A DNA stretch of 64,000 bases from Streptomyces sp. S4.7 (GTDB lineage Bacteria; Actinomycetota; Actinomycetes; Streptomycetales; Streptomycetaceae). The position numbers and the translations under genes were made by a program. The notes under the pieces were generated by a model. The model did no database searches, was not told where the DNA came from, and was given only the letters and a program-made list of their open reading frames with translations. Of the stretch, positions 35,220-43,467 are shown in pieces (the stretch's first letter is position 1; each line of letters begins with the position of its first letter). Location of the stretch: positions 7,755,683 to 7,819,682 of the forward strand of contig NZ_CP048397.1 in the NCBI RefSeq assembly GCF_010384365.1, in the 5' to 3' direction.

Positions 35220-35789
35220 GTGACCACGGCGACCGCCCGCCGGATCACCGACGTGCTCCAGCCGCGCAACACCCTGCTCGCCGGGATGGTCGGCACCGGC
35301 GCCGCGGCTTCGGGCGACTGGACGGGCGTGCCCTGGGGGCTGCTGGGCGCGTTGTGCGCCGGGGTGGTGCCCGCCGCGTACATAGAGTGGGAGCGCGGGC
35401 GCGGCAGATGGGGCGACCGGCATGTCGTGGACCGGGCGCAGCGGGCACCGATCTTCCTCGTGATCCTCGGCTCGATCGGCGCGGGCGCGCTGGCGATGAC
35501 CGCGGGAGGGGCACCCACCGGCATCCTGATCGCGATGACAGCGCTGTGGGTGATGACGGTCCTCCTGCTGGCGGTGAACACCGTATGGAAGATAAGCGTC
35601 GACTCCGCGGTGGCGTCCGCGGTCGTCGCGATGCTCGCCGCCGTCCACGATCCGTGGTGGCTCGCGGCGTACGGTCTCGTCGTCGCCGTGTGCTGGTCGC
35701 GGGTACGGCTCGGCTACCACTCGATCGCCCAGACGGCGGCGGGCGCCTCGCTCGGCGCGGCCACGGCGGCCGCGTTCCTGCCCTGGTAG
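35220..35789 (+). CDS. PAP2-like small membrane protein
   Basis: The protein of about 189 residues has five or six membrane helices and ends in VAVCWSRVRLGYHSIAQTAAG. This resembles the late PAP2 phosphatase motif (SRxxxGxHxxxD), but the last acidic residue is missing and the earlier PSGH motif is not seen. It may therefore not be catalytic. AGGAG (35209-35213) favours GTG at 35220. A GTG at 35193 overlapping the previous stop is an alternative start. It is probably cotranscribed with DUF475. Confidence 0.72.
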   Translation: MTTATARRITDVLQPRNTLLAGMVGTGAAASGDWTGVPWGLLGALCAGVVPAAYIEWERGRGRWGDRHVVDRAQRAPIFLVILGSIGAGALAMTAGGAPTGILIAMTALWVMTVLLLAVNTVWKISVDSAVASAVVAMLAAVHDPWWLAAYGLVVAVCWSRVRLGYHSIAQTAAGASLGAATAAAFLPW

Positions 35790-35870
35790 GAGCTGACCCG
35801 GTCACCGAACGGGCGGAAGTGCCTGTACCGGTGCAAAGTGGACGCTATGCACACGGCCGACGGAGGACGC

Positions 35871-37424
35871 ATGAGATACGGCGACGCGGCGAACGGCACG
35901 GACGCGGCACCCGCGCTCCACTGTCTGGTCACCGGCGCCACCGGCTACATCGGCGGCCGGCTCGTGCCGGAGCTGCTGGACGCCGGGCACCGGGTGCGCT
36001 GCCTCGCCCGTACTCCCGCGAAGCTGCGCGACCACACATGGGCCGGCCGGGCCGAGACCGTACGCGGCGACGTCACCGACGCCGAGTCCGTCCGCGACGC
36101 CATGCGGGGCATCGACGTCGCCTACTACCTCGTCCACGCGCTCGGCACCGGATCCGGCTTCGAGCGGACCGACCGCGAGGCCGCCCGGATCTTCGCCGAA
36201 CAGGCCCACGCCGCGGGCGTCCGGCGCATCGTCTATCTCGGCGGCCTCACCCCGGCCGGCGTACCGGAGCGGGAGCTCTCACCCCATCTGCGCTCGCGCG
36301 CCGAGGTCGGACACATCCTGCTCGACTCGCGGGTCCCCGCCACCGTGCTGCGCGCCGCCGTCATCATCGGGTCCGGCTCGGCGTCCTTCGAGATGCTGCG
36401 CTACCTCACCGAACGCCTCCCGGTGATGGTCACACCGAGCTGGGTGCGCAGCCGTATCCAGCCGATCGCCGTCCGGGACGTCCTGCGCTACCTCGTCGGC
36501 GGCGCGCGGATGCCCGCCGACGTGAACCGCTCCTTCGACATCGGCGGCCCCGACGTCCTCACCTACCTCGACATGATGCACAGGTACGCCGCCGTCGCCG
36601 GGCTGCGCCGCCGGCTGATCGTGCCCGTACCCGTCCTCACGCCGACCCTCTCCAGCCACTGGATCGGCCTGGTCACCCCGGTACCCCGCTCGATCGCCCG
36701 GCCGCTCGCCGAGTCGCTGCGTCATGAAGTGGTCTGCCACGAGCACGACATCGCGCGTCACGTGCCCGACCTGCCCGGCCGGCCCATCGGCTTCGAGGAG
36801 GCGCTGCGCCTGGCCCTCAAACGGATCCAGGACGCCCAGGTGACCACCCGCTGGTCCTCCGCCGCCGTCCCCGGGGCGCCGAGCGATCCGCTGCCGACGG
36901 ACCCCGACTGGGCGGGCGGCAGCCTCTACACCGACAACCGCGAACTCACCGTCGACGCGGGCCCCGAGGCGCTGTGGCAGGTCATCGAGGGCATCGGTGG
37001 CGACAACGGCTGGTACTCCTTCCCGCTGGCCTGGGCCGTACGGGGCTGGCTGGACCGTTTCGTCGGCGGCGTCGGGCTGCGCCGGGGGCGCCGGGACGCC
37101 GCACATCTGCGGGTCGGTGACTCGCTGGACTTCTGGCGCGTCGAGGAGATCGAACCGGGCCGGCTGCTGCGGCTGCGCGCGGAGATGCGGCTGCCGGGGC
37201 TCGCCTGGCTGGAGATGCGCGTCGAGCGGGGCGAGCGCGGCCGTACCCGCTACCGGCAGCGCGCCGTCTTCCATCCGCGCGGGCTGCTGGGACACGCGTA
37301 CTGGTGGAGCGTCGCGCCGTTCCACACCGTCGTGTTCGGCGGGATGGCGCGCAACATCGCGCAGGCCGCGCGTGCTGCCCGTCCGGAGACCGAGGACGAA
37401 CCGGCGGCCGGACAAGTCCGGTAG
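35871..37424 (+). CDS. NAD(P)-binding SDR protein with DUF2867 domain
   Basis: The protein of about 517 residues starts with an atypical SDR/NmrA-type Rossmann domain (CLVTGATGYIGGRLVPELL, RGDVTDAESVRDAMRGIDVA, YYLVHALGTG). A DUF2867 region (about 340-505) follows, with LYTDNRELTVDAGPEALWQV, DFWRVEEIEPGRLLRLRAEM and YWWSVAPFHTVVFGGM. The fusion is common in actinomycetes, but the reaction is unknown. GGAGGA just before the ATG at 35871 favours this start; ATG at 35847 or GTG at 35838 would add up to 11 residues. Confidence 0.85.
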   Translation: MRYGDAANGTDAAPALHCLVTGATGYIGGRLVPELLDAGHRVRCLARTPAKLRDHTWAGRAETVRGDVTDAESVRDAMRGIDVAYYLVHALGTGSGFERTDREAARIFAEQAHAAGVRRIVYLGGLTPAGVPERELSPHLRSRAEVGHILLDSRVPATVLRAAVIIGSGSASFEMLRYLTERLPVMVTPSWVRSRIQPIAVRDVLRYLVGGARMPADVNRSFDIGGPDVLTYLDMMHRYAAVAGLRRRLIVPVPVLTPTLSSHWIGLVTPVPRSIARPLAESLRHEVVCHEHDIARHVPDLPGRPIGFEEALRLALKRIQDAQVTTRWSSAAVPGAPSDPLPTDPDWAGGSLYTDNRELTVDAGPEALWQVIEGIGGDNGWYSFPLAWAVRGWLDRFVGGVGLRRGRRDAAHLRVGDSLDFWRVEEIEPGRLLRLRAEMRLPGLAWLEMRVERGERGRTRYRQRAVFHPRGLLGHAYWWSVAPFHTVVFGGMARNIAQAARAARPETEDEPAAGQVR

Positions 37425-37512
37425 GCCGCCCCAACCCGTCTGCGCGGGGAGGCTTCGGGGCGAACACGTCCCGCACGGGCACACCCGCGCCCGTCCAGGA
37501 TACGGCCGATGA

Positions 37513-37541
37513 TTGACCCGGTCCGGCCCGCGCGGTTACGT
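37513..37541 (+). promoter_or_regulatory. Leaderless promoter of the sulfur-type leader peptide
   Basis: TTGACC (37513-37518), a 17-nt spacer and TTACGT (37536-37541) place the transcription start at or next to the ATG at 37550. The layout matches the Thr and Cys leader-peptide promoters elsewhere in the window. Confidence 0.5.
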
Positions 37542-37549
37542 CGCCCGGC

Positions 37550-37624
37550 ATGCAGCGATCCGCGCACCTGACGACGAGAGGTCACATCGATCTCAAGCGT
37601 GTGTGCTCCGCGGCGTGTGTCCGG
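37550..37624 (+). pseudogene. Remnant of a sulfur-metabolism leader peptide
   Basis: The leaderless reading MQRSAHLTTRGHIDLKRVCS, continuing AACV, matches the pattern of actinomycete attenuator leader peptides (L-T-x-R-x-H-V-D-L-x-R-V-x-S-A-x-C) found before cysteine and sulfonate genes. A normal leader stops just after the Cys. Here no stop follows and the frame runs on into a ROK-gene fragment. I infer that a deletion joined the leader to unrelated DNA. Confidence 0.5.
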
Positions 37625-38347
37625 CCACCGGGTCGACCCCGGCGCCGGGGTGATCGTGCGGCATCCGCAACTGGGCTGGCGGAACGTGGCCGTACGGGAC
37701 CACCTCGCCGGCGCGACGGGACTGCCGGTCCATGTGGACAGCCACGCACGGGCGTTGGCGCGGGCCGAGCAGCTGGTCGTCGAGGCGTCGAGGCGTCGAC
37801 GCGTGGGAGCGCCGTTCTGCTGTTCGTCGGCGCGGTGGTGGACGCCGCGTTCGCCACCGCCGGTGAGCTGCACCTCGGGCCCCTGCACGGCGCGGGAAGT
37901 ATCGCGCATCTGCCGGTCGGCGGTGACGGCAGCCTCGAATCGGAGGTCTCCGAACGGGCGATGGTGCGGCTCGCGGCCGAACAGGGCGCCCCCGTACCGT
38001 CGTTCCCCGCCCTGCTGGCACGCGCGGTGGCGGGGGAGTCCCGCGCGGTGGAGCTGTTCCGCCGCAGGGCCCGGCTCGTGGGCCGGGCCGTGGCACTGCT
38101 GCTGGACATGCTCGACCCCGAGGTAGTGGTGGTGGTCGAGCCGGGCACCGGGCTGCTTCCGTACTGCCTGGACAATCTGCGGACAGAGGTCGCGAGACGC
38201 TCCCTGGTCTGCGACGACCCCGAACAGGCCGTCGTGGCAAGCAGTTTCACCGGCAGCGTGCTCACCACGGCGGGGGCGGCGGTGGCGCTCGGCGCGCTGT
38301 ACGCGGATCCGCTGGGGACGTGGCCCGCGCTGACGAACGTGTCCTGA
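37599..38347 (+). pseudogene. ROK-family regulator/sugar kinase fragment, 5'-truncated and frameshifted
   Basis: One frame (from about 37620) reads RVDPGAGVIVRHPQLGWRNV and PVHVDSHARALARAEQL, a ROK core. The match then jumps frame near 37785-37805, inside the slippery repeat gtcgaggcgtcgaggcgtcg, and continues FVGAVVDAAFATAGELHLGP, MLDPEVVVVVEPGT and VLTTAGAAVALGALY to the TGA at 38347. The helix-turn-helix of ROK regulators (about 150 residues) is missing. The product is certainly not made as a normal protein. Confidence 0.75.
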
Positions 38348-38408
38348 CCGGTGAGCGGCCCTGTTCCGACCGGCGGCTCGCTCCGAGTTGATTCAGGAAG
38401 TCGCATTG

Positions 38409-38438
38409 TTGACCAGGCCGGTACATGCGCAGGACAAT
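38409..38438 (+). promoter_or_regulatory. Leaderless promoter of the Cys-rich leader peptide
   Basis: TTGACC (38409-38414), an 18-nt spacer and GACAAT (38433-38438) put the transcription start at about 38445, the A of the leader ATG. Confidence 0.5.
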
Positions 38439-38444
38439 CAGTTC

Positions 38445-38501
38445 ATGACCATTCGGCAGCGGATTCCGCGTCACGTGCCCTGCCCCTGTTGTCGCGCCTG
38501 A
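38445..38501 (+). CDS. Cys-rich leader peptide (putative cysteine attenuator)
   Basis: The 18-residue open frame reads MTIRQRIPRHVPCPCCRA, with three Cys codons (38481, 38487, 38490) near its end. Its ATG lies 6 nt after a -10 box, so it should be translated from the very 5' end of the mRNA. Actinobacteria use Cys-rich leaderless leader peptides to sense charged tRNA-Cys before sulfur-acquisition genes. The next gene is an FMN reductase 160 nt downstream. A possible attenuator hairpin (GTCCGG 38547-38552 with CCGGAC 38568-38573) and a TGAATTC/GAATTCA inverted repeat (38499-38505, 38529-38535) lie between. It is too short for usual gene calling, and its expression is inferred. Confidence 0.6.
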   Translation: MTIRQRIPRHVPCPCCRA

Positions 38502-38660
38502 ATTCTCCTCGCGCCACGGTCCACCCATGAATTCACCGGCGATCGCGTCCGGCCCGCCTCGCGCGCCCCGGACCGCGTAGTCCCGGCTCGTCCCACTGCT
38601 CCGTGTGTGGCCACCGCATGCCCTTTTCCGCTGCTTCCACCTCTCTTTCTGGGGGAGACG

Positions 38661-39164
38661 TTGACTGTCACCGTGTCGTCGCATCTCGCTTCGGGCATCG
38701 CCCCGGAGCGCTTCAAAAAAGTGTTCCGCCGATATCCGGCGGGAGTGGTCGTGGTAACCGCCGACGCCGGCCGCGGTCCGGTCGGATTCACCGCCACCTC
38801 GCTCACCTCCTTGTCTCTCGCCCCACCCCTCGTGTCGTTCGGTATCGCCCTCACCGGCTCGTCCTGGCCGACGATCGAACGGGCCTCCTCCGCCGTCGTC
38901 AACTTCCTCGGCGCCGAACAGGAGCCGCTGGCGCGGACGTTCGCCACCAGCGGCATCGACCGATTCGCCGCGCCGACGGCCTGGCGGCGGCTGCCGGAGG
39001 GCGAGCCCGTGCTCGACGGCGTGGCCGGCTGGCTGCGGCTGAGCATCCAGCAGATCGTCCCCGCCGGTGACCACCGGATCGTCGTGGGCCGTGTCGAGGA
39101 GGCCGCGCACGACGACGGCCGGCGCCCACTGCTGTTCCACGACGGCCGCTACCTCGCCCTCTGA
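38661..39164 (+). CDS. Flavin reductase (FMN reductase domain)
   Basis: The protein of about 167 residues has the flavin-reductase split-barrel pattern: FRRYPAGVVVVTADAGRGPV, FTATSLTSLSLAPPLVSFGI, SAVVNFLGAEQEPLARTFA and LLFHDGRYLAL. It should reduce FMN with NAD(P)H for a two-component monooxygenase, and a broken monooxygenase gene of that class follows. TTG at 38661 after GGGGGAG gives the usual N-terminus (TVTVSSHLASG). GTG at 38607 or 38673 are alternatives. It is probably controlled by the upstream Cys leader. Confidence 0.87.
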   Translation: MTVTVSSHLASGIAPERFKKVFRRYPAGVVVVTADAGRGPVGFTATSLTSLSLAPPLVSFGIALTGSSWPTIERASSAVVNFLGAEQEPLARTFATSGIDRFAAPTAWRRLPEGEPVLDGVAGWLRLSIQQIVPAGDHRIVVGRVEEAAHDDGRRPLLFHDGRYLAL

Positions 39165-39235
39165 GCACCCGGCAGCCGAGCGCCGGGCGTCGTCACGATC
39201 GCACCCCGTCACCCGCCCCCAGGAGAAGAAGACCC

Positions 39236-39922
39236 ATGTCACGCGAGCCGGACCGCAAGCCCCTGCACCTCAACGCCTTCCTGATGACCGTCGGCCACCA
39301 CGAGGCCGCCTGGCGGCTCCCGCAGAGCCCCGCCGACGGCACGGACGTCGAGCACTACAAGAACCTGGCCCGCGTCGCCGAGCGCGGCAGACTCGACTCG
39401 CTCTTCCTCGCCGACGGCCCCGCCCTGCACGGCGATCCGGGCCGCCGGCCCGACAGCGTTCTCGAACCCACCGTGCTGCTCACCGCACTGGCCGCCGTCA
39501 CCAGCCGGATCGGCCTCATCGCCACCGCGTCCACCAGCTACAACGAGCCGTACAACCTCGCCCGCAGGTTCGCCTCCCTCGACCGTGTCTCGGGCGGTCG
39601 CGCCGGCTGGAACATCGTCACCACGGCGGGCGCCGACGCCGCCCGCAACTTCGGTCTGGACGACACCCCGCCGCACCACGAGCGCTACCTGCGGGCGGCC
39701 GAGTTCATCGGCGTGGCCACGAAGCTGTGGGACAGCTGGGCGGACGACGCGGTGGTGGCCGACAAGGCGCGCGGTGTGTGGTCTGCTCCTCTCTGGGCGA
39801 CGGCCGAGGCGTTCGGCGACGTCGACACGGCATGCGCCATCACGGGCGGCGTCGTGGGCGCGCGTACGGGAGTGGACGGTGTCCCGCGGGGGTGGCTGGA
39901 CCGGCGGGAGGGGCTGGGCTGA
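39236..39922 (+). pseudogene. Chimera: NtaA/SnaA-type monooxygenase N-half fused to ADP-ribosylglycohydrolase tail
   Basis: Residues 1 to about 183 are the N-terminal half of an FMN-dependent NtaA/SnaA-type monooxygenase (LHLNAFLMTVGHHEAAWR, RGRLDSLFLADGPALHGD, GGRAGWNIVTTAGADAARNF). Family members are about 440 residues long. The last 45 residues (FGDVDTACAITGGVVGARTG, VPRGWLDRRE) instead match the C-terminal metal-binding motif of DraG-like ADP-ribosylglycohydrolases. The join near 39780 keeps the frame, so a 228-residue hybrid could be made, but neither active site is complete. A deletion is inferred. An AGGAG site precedes the ATG. Confidence 0.75.
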
Positions 39923-40004
39923 GGCTTCGGCGCGTCGTGCCCGCCGGAGAGACCTCGCACACGTGAATCGCTCAAGCGTTCGAGTATGTGGTTATGCTGG
40001 GCGT

Positions 40005-40646
40005 ATGGCAGCACACGCGCAGGGGTCCCTCTTCGACCAGACCGACGAGATCCGGCTCGGTCCGCTCGCCGGCGTCCGGCGGACCGTGCTCGGTGACGGG
40101 GCGTGGATCGATCTGCTCCCCGGCTGGCTGGGCGGCGCCGACGCGCTGCACGAGGAGCTGGCCTCCGGCGTGCCGTGGCGGGCCGAGCGCCGGCGGATGT
40201 ACGAGCGGGAGGTGGCGGTCCCGAGGCTGCTCGCCTTCTACGGGGACCGCGACGGCGCGCCGGACGCCCTCCCGCACCCGGTCCTGGACGAGGCGCGCGA
40301 CGCGCTGAGCGCGCACTACGCCGACGAGCTGGGCGAGCCCTTCGCGACCGCCGGACTCTGCTACTACCGGGACGGCCGCGACGGCGTCGCCTGGCACGGG
40401 GACCGGACGGGCCGGGGTTCGAGTGAGGACACCATGGTCGCGATCCTGTCGGTCGGCGCTCCACGGGATCTGGTGCTACGGCCGCGGCACCGGCACGGTT
40501 CGGTCGTCCGCAGACCGCTCGGGCACGGCGACCTCATCGTGATGGGCGGCTCCTGCCAGCGCACCTGGGAGCACGCCGTCCCCAAGACGGCGCGGGCGGT
40601 GGGCGCCCGCATCAGCGTCCAGTTCCGCCCGCGCGGCGTGCGCTGA
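40005..40646 (+). CDS. alkB: AlkB-like 2-oxoglutarate/Fe(II) dioxygenase
   Basis: The 213-residue protein has the AlkB fold: the Fe ligands His and Asp in VAWHGDRTGRG, the third His in TWEHAVPKT and the 2-oxoglutarate Arg pair in ARISVQFRP. LCYYRDGRDGVAWHGD and GDLIVMGGSCQ are typical. It should remove alkyl groups from damaged bases by oxidation. The ATG at 40005 lies 6 nt after TATGCT (39993-39998), so the mRNA may be leaderless. An imperfect palindrome CTCAAGCGTTCGAG (39971-39984) sits where a -35 box would be. Confidence 0.88.
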   Translation: MAAHAQGSLFDQTDEIRLGPLAGVRRTVLGDGAWIDLLPGWLGGADALHEELASGVPWRAERRRMYEREVAVPRLLAFYGDRDGAPDALPHPVLDEARDALSAHYADELGEPFATAGLCYYRDGRDGVAWHGDRTGRGSSEDTMVAILSVGAPRDLVLRPRHRHGSVVRRPLGHGDLIVMGGSCQRTWEHAVPKTARAVGARISVQFRPRGVR

Positions 40647-40704
40647 GCGACCCGTCGCACCCGTCACCGCACCGGACCGGCGTGTCCGGGACCCCCGCGC
40701 GGCC

Positions 40705-40741
40705 TTGACGCATCCCTCTCGGCGATGTGCAATATATTGCA
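40705..40741 (+). promoter_or_regulatory. Promoter and perfect 14-bp operator at the GntR gene start
   Basis: TTGACG (40705-40710) is followed 19 nt later by CAATAT (40730-40735), giving a start at about the ATG at 40741. The perfect palindrome TGCAATATATTGCA (40728-40741) covers the -10 box and the first base of the start codon. GntR/FCD proteins bind such sites, so this is probably autoregulatory and would control the acdS operon. Confidence 0.6.
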
Positions 40742-41418
40742 TGCCGGTACCCCAGGGCCGAGGGCTCGTCTCCAGATCGCTCCTGCGGGAGAACGCCTAC
40801 CAGGCGCTCAGGGACGCGATCGTTGACGGCACGCTCACGCCGGGGGAGCGGCTCAACGACAGCGATCTCGTGGAGTGGCTGGGCATCAGCCGCACCCCCA
40901 TCCGGGAGGCGCTGGGGCGTCTGGAGCAGACCGGTCTCGTACGGACCAAGCCCGGCCGCTACACCATCGTCAGCCCCCTCGACCTCAGGGCGGCCCGGGG
41001 CGCGCAGTCCGTCACCGCCGCCATGCACGAACTGGCCGTCCGCGAGGCCCTGCCCAACCTCTCCACGGCCGAACTCGACGCCATGCGCGCCGCCAACGCC
41101 CGCTTCGCCGAGGCCCTGGCCAGGAACGACGTGGACGCGGCACTGGCCGCCGACGACGCGTTCCACGGCGTCGTGGTCACCGCCGCCGCGAACCAGGCGC
41201 TGCGCGCCGTGCTCGAACAGTGCACACCGGTGCTGCGCCGTGTGGAGCGGCTGCGCTTCTCCTCGCTGAGCGGCCGGGGTTCGGTCGCCCAGCACCACCG
41301 GATCATCGAGCTGTGCGCGGCGGGTGACCTGGAGGGGGCCGCGGCCGCCACGCGTGCCAACTGGCAGACACTCGCGCCGCTTCTCGACGCGCTGGCCGCC
41401 GAAGACAGCGACGACTGA
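40741..41418 (+). CDS. GntR-family regulator with FCD domain, probable acdS regulator
   Basis: The 225-residue protein has a GntR winged helix (YQALRDAIVDGTLTPGERLN, LGISRTPIREALGRLEQTGLV) and an FCD ligand domain (about 95-215). The domain carries metal/ligand residues DDAFHGVVVTAA and GRGSVAQHHRIIELC. The ACC deaminase gene begins 23 bp after its stop, so the two are probably one transcript and the regulator is expected to respond to ACC or a related amino acid. The start lies inside its own operator, with a leaderless layout. Confidence 0.88.
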   Translation: MPVPQGRGLVSRSLLRENAYQALRDAIVDGTLTPGERLNDSDLVEWLGISRTPIREALGRLEQTGLVRTKPGRYTIVSPLDLRAARGAQSVTAAMHELAVREALPNLSTAELDAMRAANARFAEALARNDVDAALAADDAFHGVVVTAAANQALRAVLEQCTPVLRRVERLRFSSLSGRGSVAQHHRIIELCAAGDLEGAAAATRANWQTLAPLLDALAAEDSDD

Positions 41419-41441
41419 CCCCGAGCCCCAAGGAGCCCGAG

Positions 41442-42449
41442 ATGTCCCTCGACCGTTTCCCGCGCCATCCCCTTCTCTTCGGCCCGAGCCCCGTCCATCC
41501 GCTGGACCGTCTCTCCGGCCATCTCGGCGGGGCCCGTATCTGGGCCAAGCGCGAGGACTGCAACAGCGGTCTCGCGTACGGCGGGAACAAGACCCGCAAG
41601 CTGGAGTATCTGGTCCCCGACGCCCTCGCGCGGGGAGCCGACACCCTTGTCACCATCGGCGGTGTCCAGTCCAACCACACGCGACAGGTCGCGGCCGTCG
41701 CCGCCTCGCTCGGGCTGAAGGCGGTCCTGGTCCAGGAGAGCTGGGTCGACTGGCCGGACGCGGTCAACGACAAGGTCGGCAACATCCTGCTGTCCCGGGT
41801 CATGGGCGCCGAAATACGCCTGGTCGAGGCCGGGTTCGGCATCGGCGCGAAGGACAGCTGGCACCAGGCCCTGGCGGATGTCGAGGCCGGGGGCGGTACT
41901 CCGTACGCGATCCCGGCCGGCGCCTCCGACCATCCGCTCGGCGGACTCGGCTTCGCCAACTGGGCCCGGGAAGTGGCGCGTCAGGAGCAGGAGCTGGGTG
42001 TCTTCTTCGACACGATCGTGGTGTGCAGCGTCACCGGCAGTACGCATGCGGGCATGATCGCGGGCTTCGCCGGACAGGACCGCCCCCGCAGGGTCCTGGG
42101 CATCGACGCCTCCGCCAAGATCGGCGAGACCCGCGCGCGGGTCGGGAAGATCGCCCGCGCCACCGCCGAACTCGTCGGGCTGGGAAGGGAGCTGAGGGAG
42201 GACGAGATCACGGTACTGGATGGCTGGGCCGGGGATCTGTACGGTGTCCCGGTGGAGTCCACGCTCGACGCCATCCGGCTCACGGGCCGGCTGGAGGGCA
42301 TGATCATCGACCCGGTGTACGAGGGCAAGTCGATGGCCGGGCTGATCGATCTCGTACGCGGCGGGGACATCCCCGCGACCTCGAACGTGCTGTACGCGCA
42401 CCTCGGCGGCCAGCCCGCCCTCAACGCCTACAGCGGCGTCTTCCGCTGA
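41442..42449 (+). CDS. acdS: 1-aminocyclopropane-1-carboxylate deaminase
   Basis: The 335-residue PLP fold-type II enzyme opens ACC to 2-oxobutanoate and ammonia, lowering plant ethylene. The residues that define true AcdS are all present at a constant offset of one from the Pseudomonas enzyme: K50 (GGNKTRK, PLP), S77 (QSNH, nucleophile), Y293 and E294 (DPVYEGKS) and L321 (AHLGGQP). An AAGGAG site precedes the ATG. Coupled with the upstream GntR gene, it suggests a plant-associated lifestyle. Confidence 0.92.
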   Translation: MSLDRFPRHPLLFGPSPVHPLDRLSGHLGGARIWAKREDCNSGLAYGGNKTRKLEYLVPDALARGADTLVTIGGVQSNHTRQVAAVAASLGLKAVLVQESWVDWPDAVNDKVGNILLSRVMGAEIRLVEAGFGIGAKDSWHQALADVEAGGGTPYAIPAGASDHPLGGLGFANWAREVARQEQELGVFFDTIVVCSVTGSTHAGMIAGFAGQDRPRRVLGIDASAKIGETRARVGKIARATAELVGLGRELREDEITVLDGWAGDLYGVPVESTLDAIRLTGRLEGMIIDPVYEGKSMAGLIDLVRGGDIPATSNVLYAHLGGQPALNAYSGVFR

Positions 42450-42706
42450 TCGCCGCCCGTGCGGAGGTCGGTTGGACGGCGGATGTACTTGACGTGAACT
42501 CCCGTTGCCACAGGCGTAGTTCGGCCGTCGTGTGCCACCCGCTCACGAGTCCCGGGACTGCTCGACGATCATTACTGGACGTCGCGAAGTGATCGTCAAC
42601 GGTCACGCTCGGCTCATCTGTGGCCAAGGGATATTCAAGGGGTCGCTAAGACTTCGCATGCATGAAAGTCCTTTAATGTTACGGGAGTTAACGTCCGTGC
42701 GTAAAA

Positions 42707-43444
42707 ATGACCACGCATGCTCAGATGCCGGCGGCGATCAGCCGCCGCGCACTGCTTCGCGCCTCCGTCGCCACCGCGGCGGTCGCCACGGCTGCCGGAA
42801 GCGGACTCATCGCCGGCGCCACGCCGGTGGGTGCCGCCACCCGGAAGCCCACGACACGTCCCAGCACCCCCGCGGCCGCGCTGGCGGAACTCTCCGCCGG
42901 TAACCGCCGGTGGCGCACCTTCCATCAGCAGCACCCGCACGAGTCGCAGTCCGTGCGACAGGCGCTGGTGTCCGGCCAGGCCCCCTTCGCCCTGATACTC
43001 GGCTGCATCGACTCACGCGTACCGCCGGAGCTGGTCTTCGATCAGGGGCTCGGCGACCTGATGACCGTCCGCTCCGCCGGTGAGGTCCTGGACGAGGCCG
43101 TGCTCGGCAGCATCGCCTACGGCGTGCTGGAACTCGGCATCCCGCTGGTGCTGGTGCTCGGGCACCAGTCGTGCGGGGCCGTCGCCGCCGCCGTGCACGC
43201 GGAGGAGACGGGCGAGTCGCTGCCCGCCCACATCCAGTACATAGCCGACCAGATCGAGCCCGCGATCGACCACTCGCAGCAGGGTGACGCACGGGTCGAC
43301 GCCACGGTCGGCGCCCAGGTCAACCTGGTCCGTTCACGGCTGGCGGGAGAGGTGGACCTCGCCGCCAAGGTCGCCGCGGGTGAGTTGCAGATCGTCGGCG
43401 CGCGCTACGAGCTGAACACCCAGCTGGTCCACCGGATCAGCTGA
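42707..43444 (+). CDS. Tat-exported beta-carbonic anhydrase
   Basis: The 245-residue protein has a twin-arginine signal (ISRRALLRASVATAAVATAA) followed by a beta-class carbonic anhydrase domain. The zinc ligands lie in LGCIDSRVPPE (Cys and the Asp/Arg dyad) and LGHQSCGAVAAA (His and Cys). An exported form would hydrate CO2 outside the membrane. The 65 bp upstream are unusually A+T-rich, and no clear Shine-Dalgarno site is close to the ATG, so the start is somewhat uncertain. Confidence 0.88.
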   Translation: MTTHAQMPAAISRRALLRASVATAAVATAAGSGLIAGATPVGAATRKPTTRPSTPAAALAELSAGNRRWRTFHQQHPHESQSVRQALVSGQAPFALILGCIDSRVPPELVFDQGLGDLMTVRSAGEVLDEAVLGSIAYGVLELGIPLVLVLGHQSCGAVAAAVHAEETGESLPAHIQYIADQIEPAIDHSQQGDARVDATVGAQVNLVRSRLAGEVDLAAKVAAGELQIVGARYELNTQLVHRIS

Positions 43445-43467
43445 CCGACCGGGAACCCACGGGTTCT

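Noticed and set aside
35220..35789. Active PAP2 phosphatase
   Set aside because: Only the late SRxxxGxH-like motif is seen; the PSGH motif and final acidic residue are missing, so catalytic activity is not claimed.
42601..42622. PHO box (PhoP direct repeats) before the carbonic anhydrase gene
   Set aside because: Two adjacent 11-mers each match a PhoP repeat consensus at about 9 of 11 positions, but the key GTTCA core is imperfect in both, and such matches are expected by chance in a search of this size.
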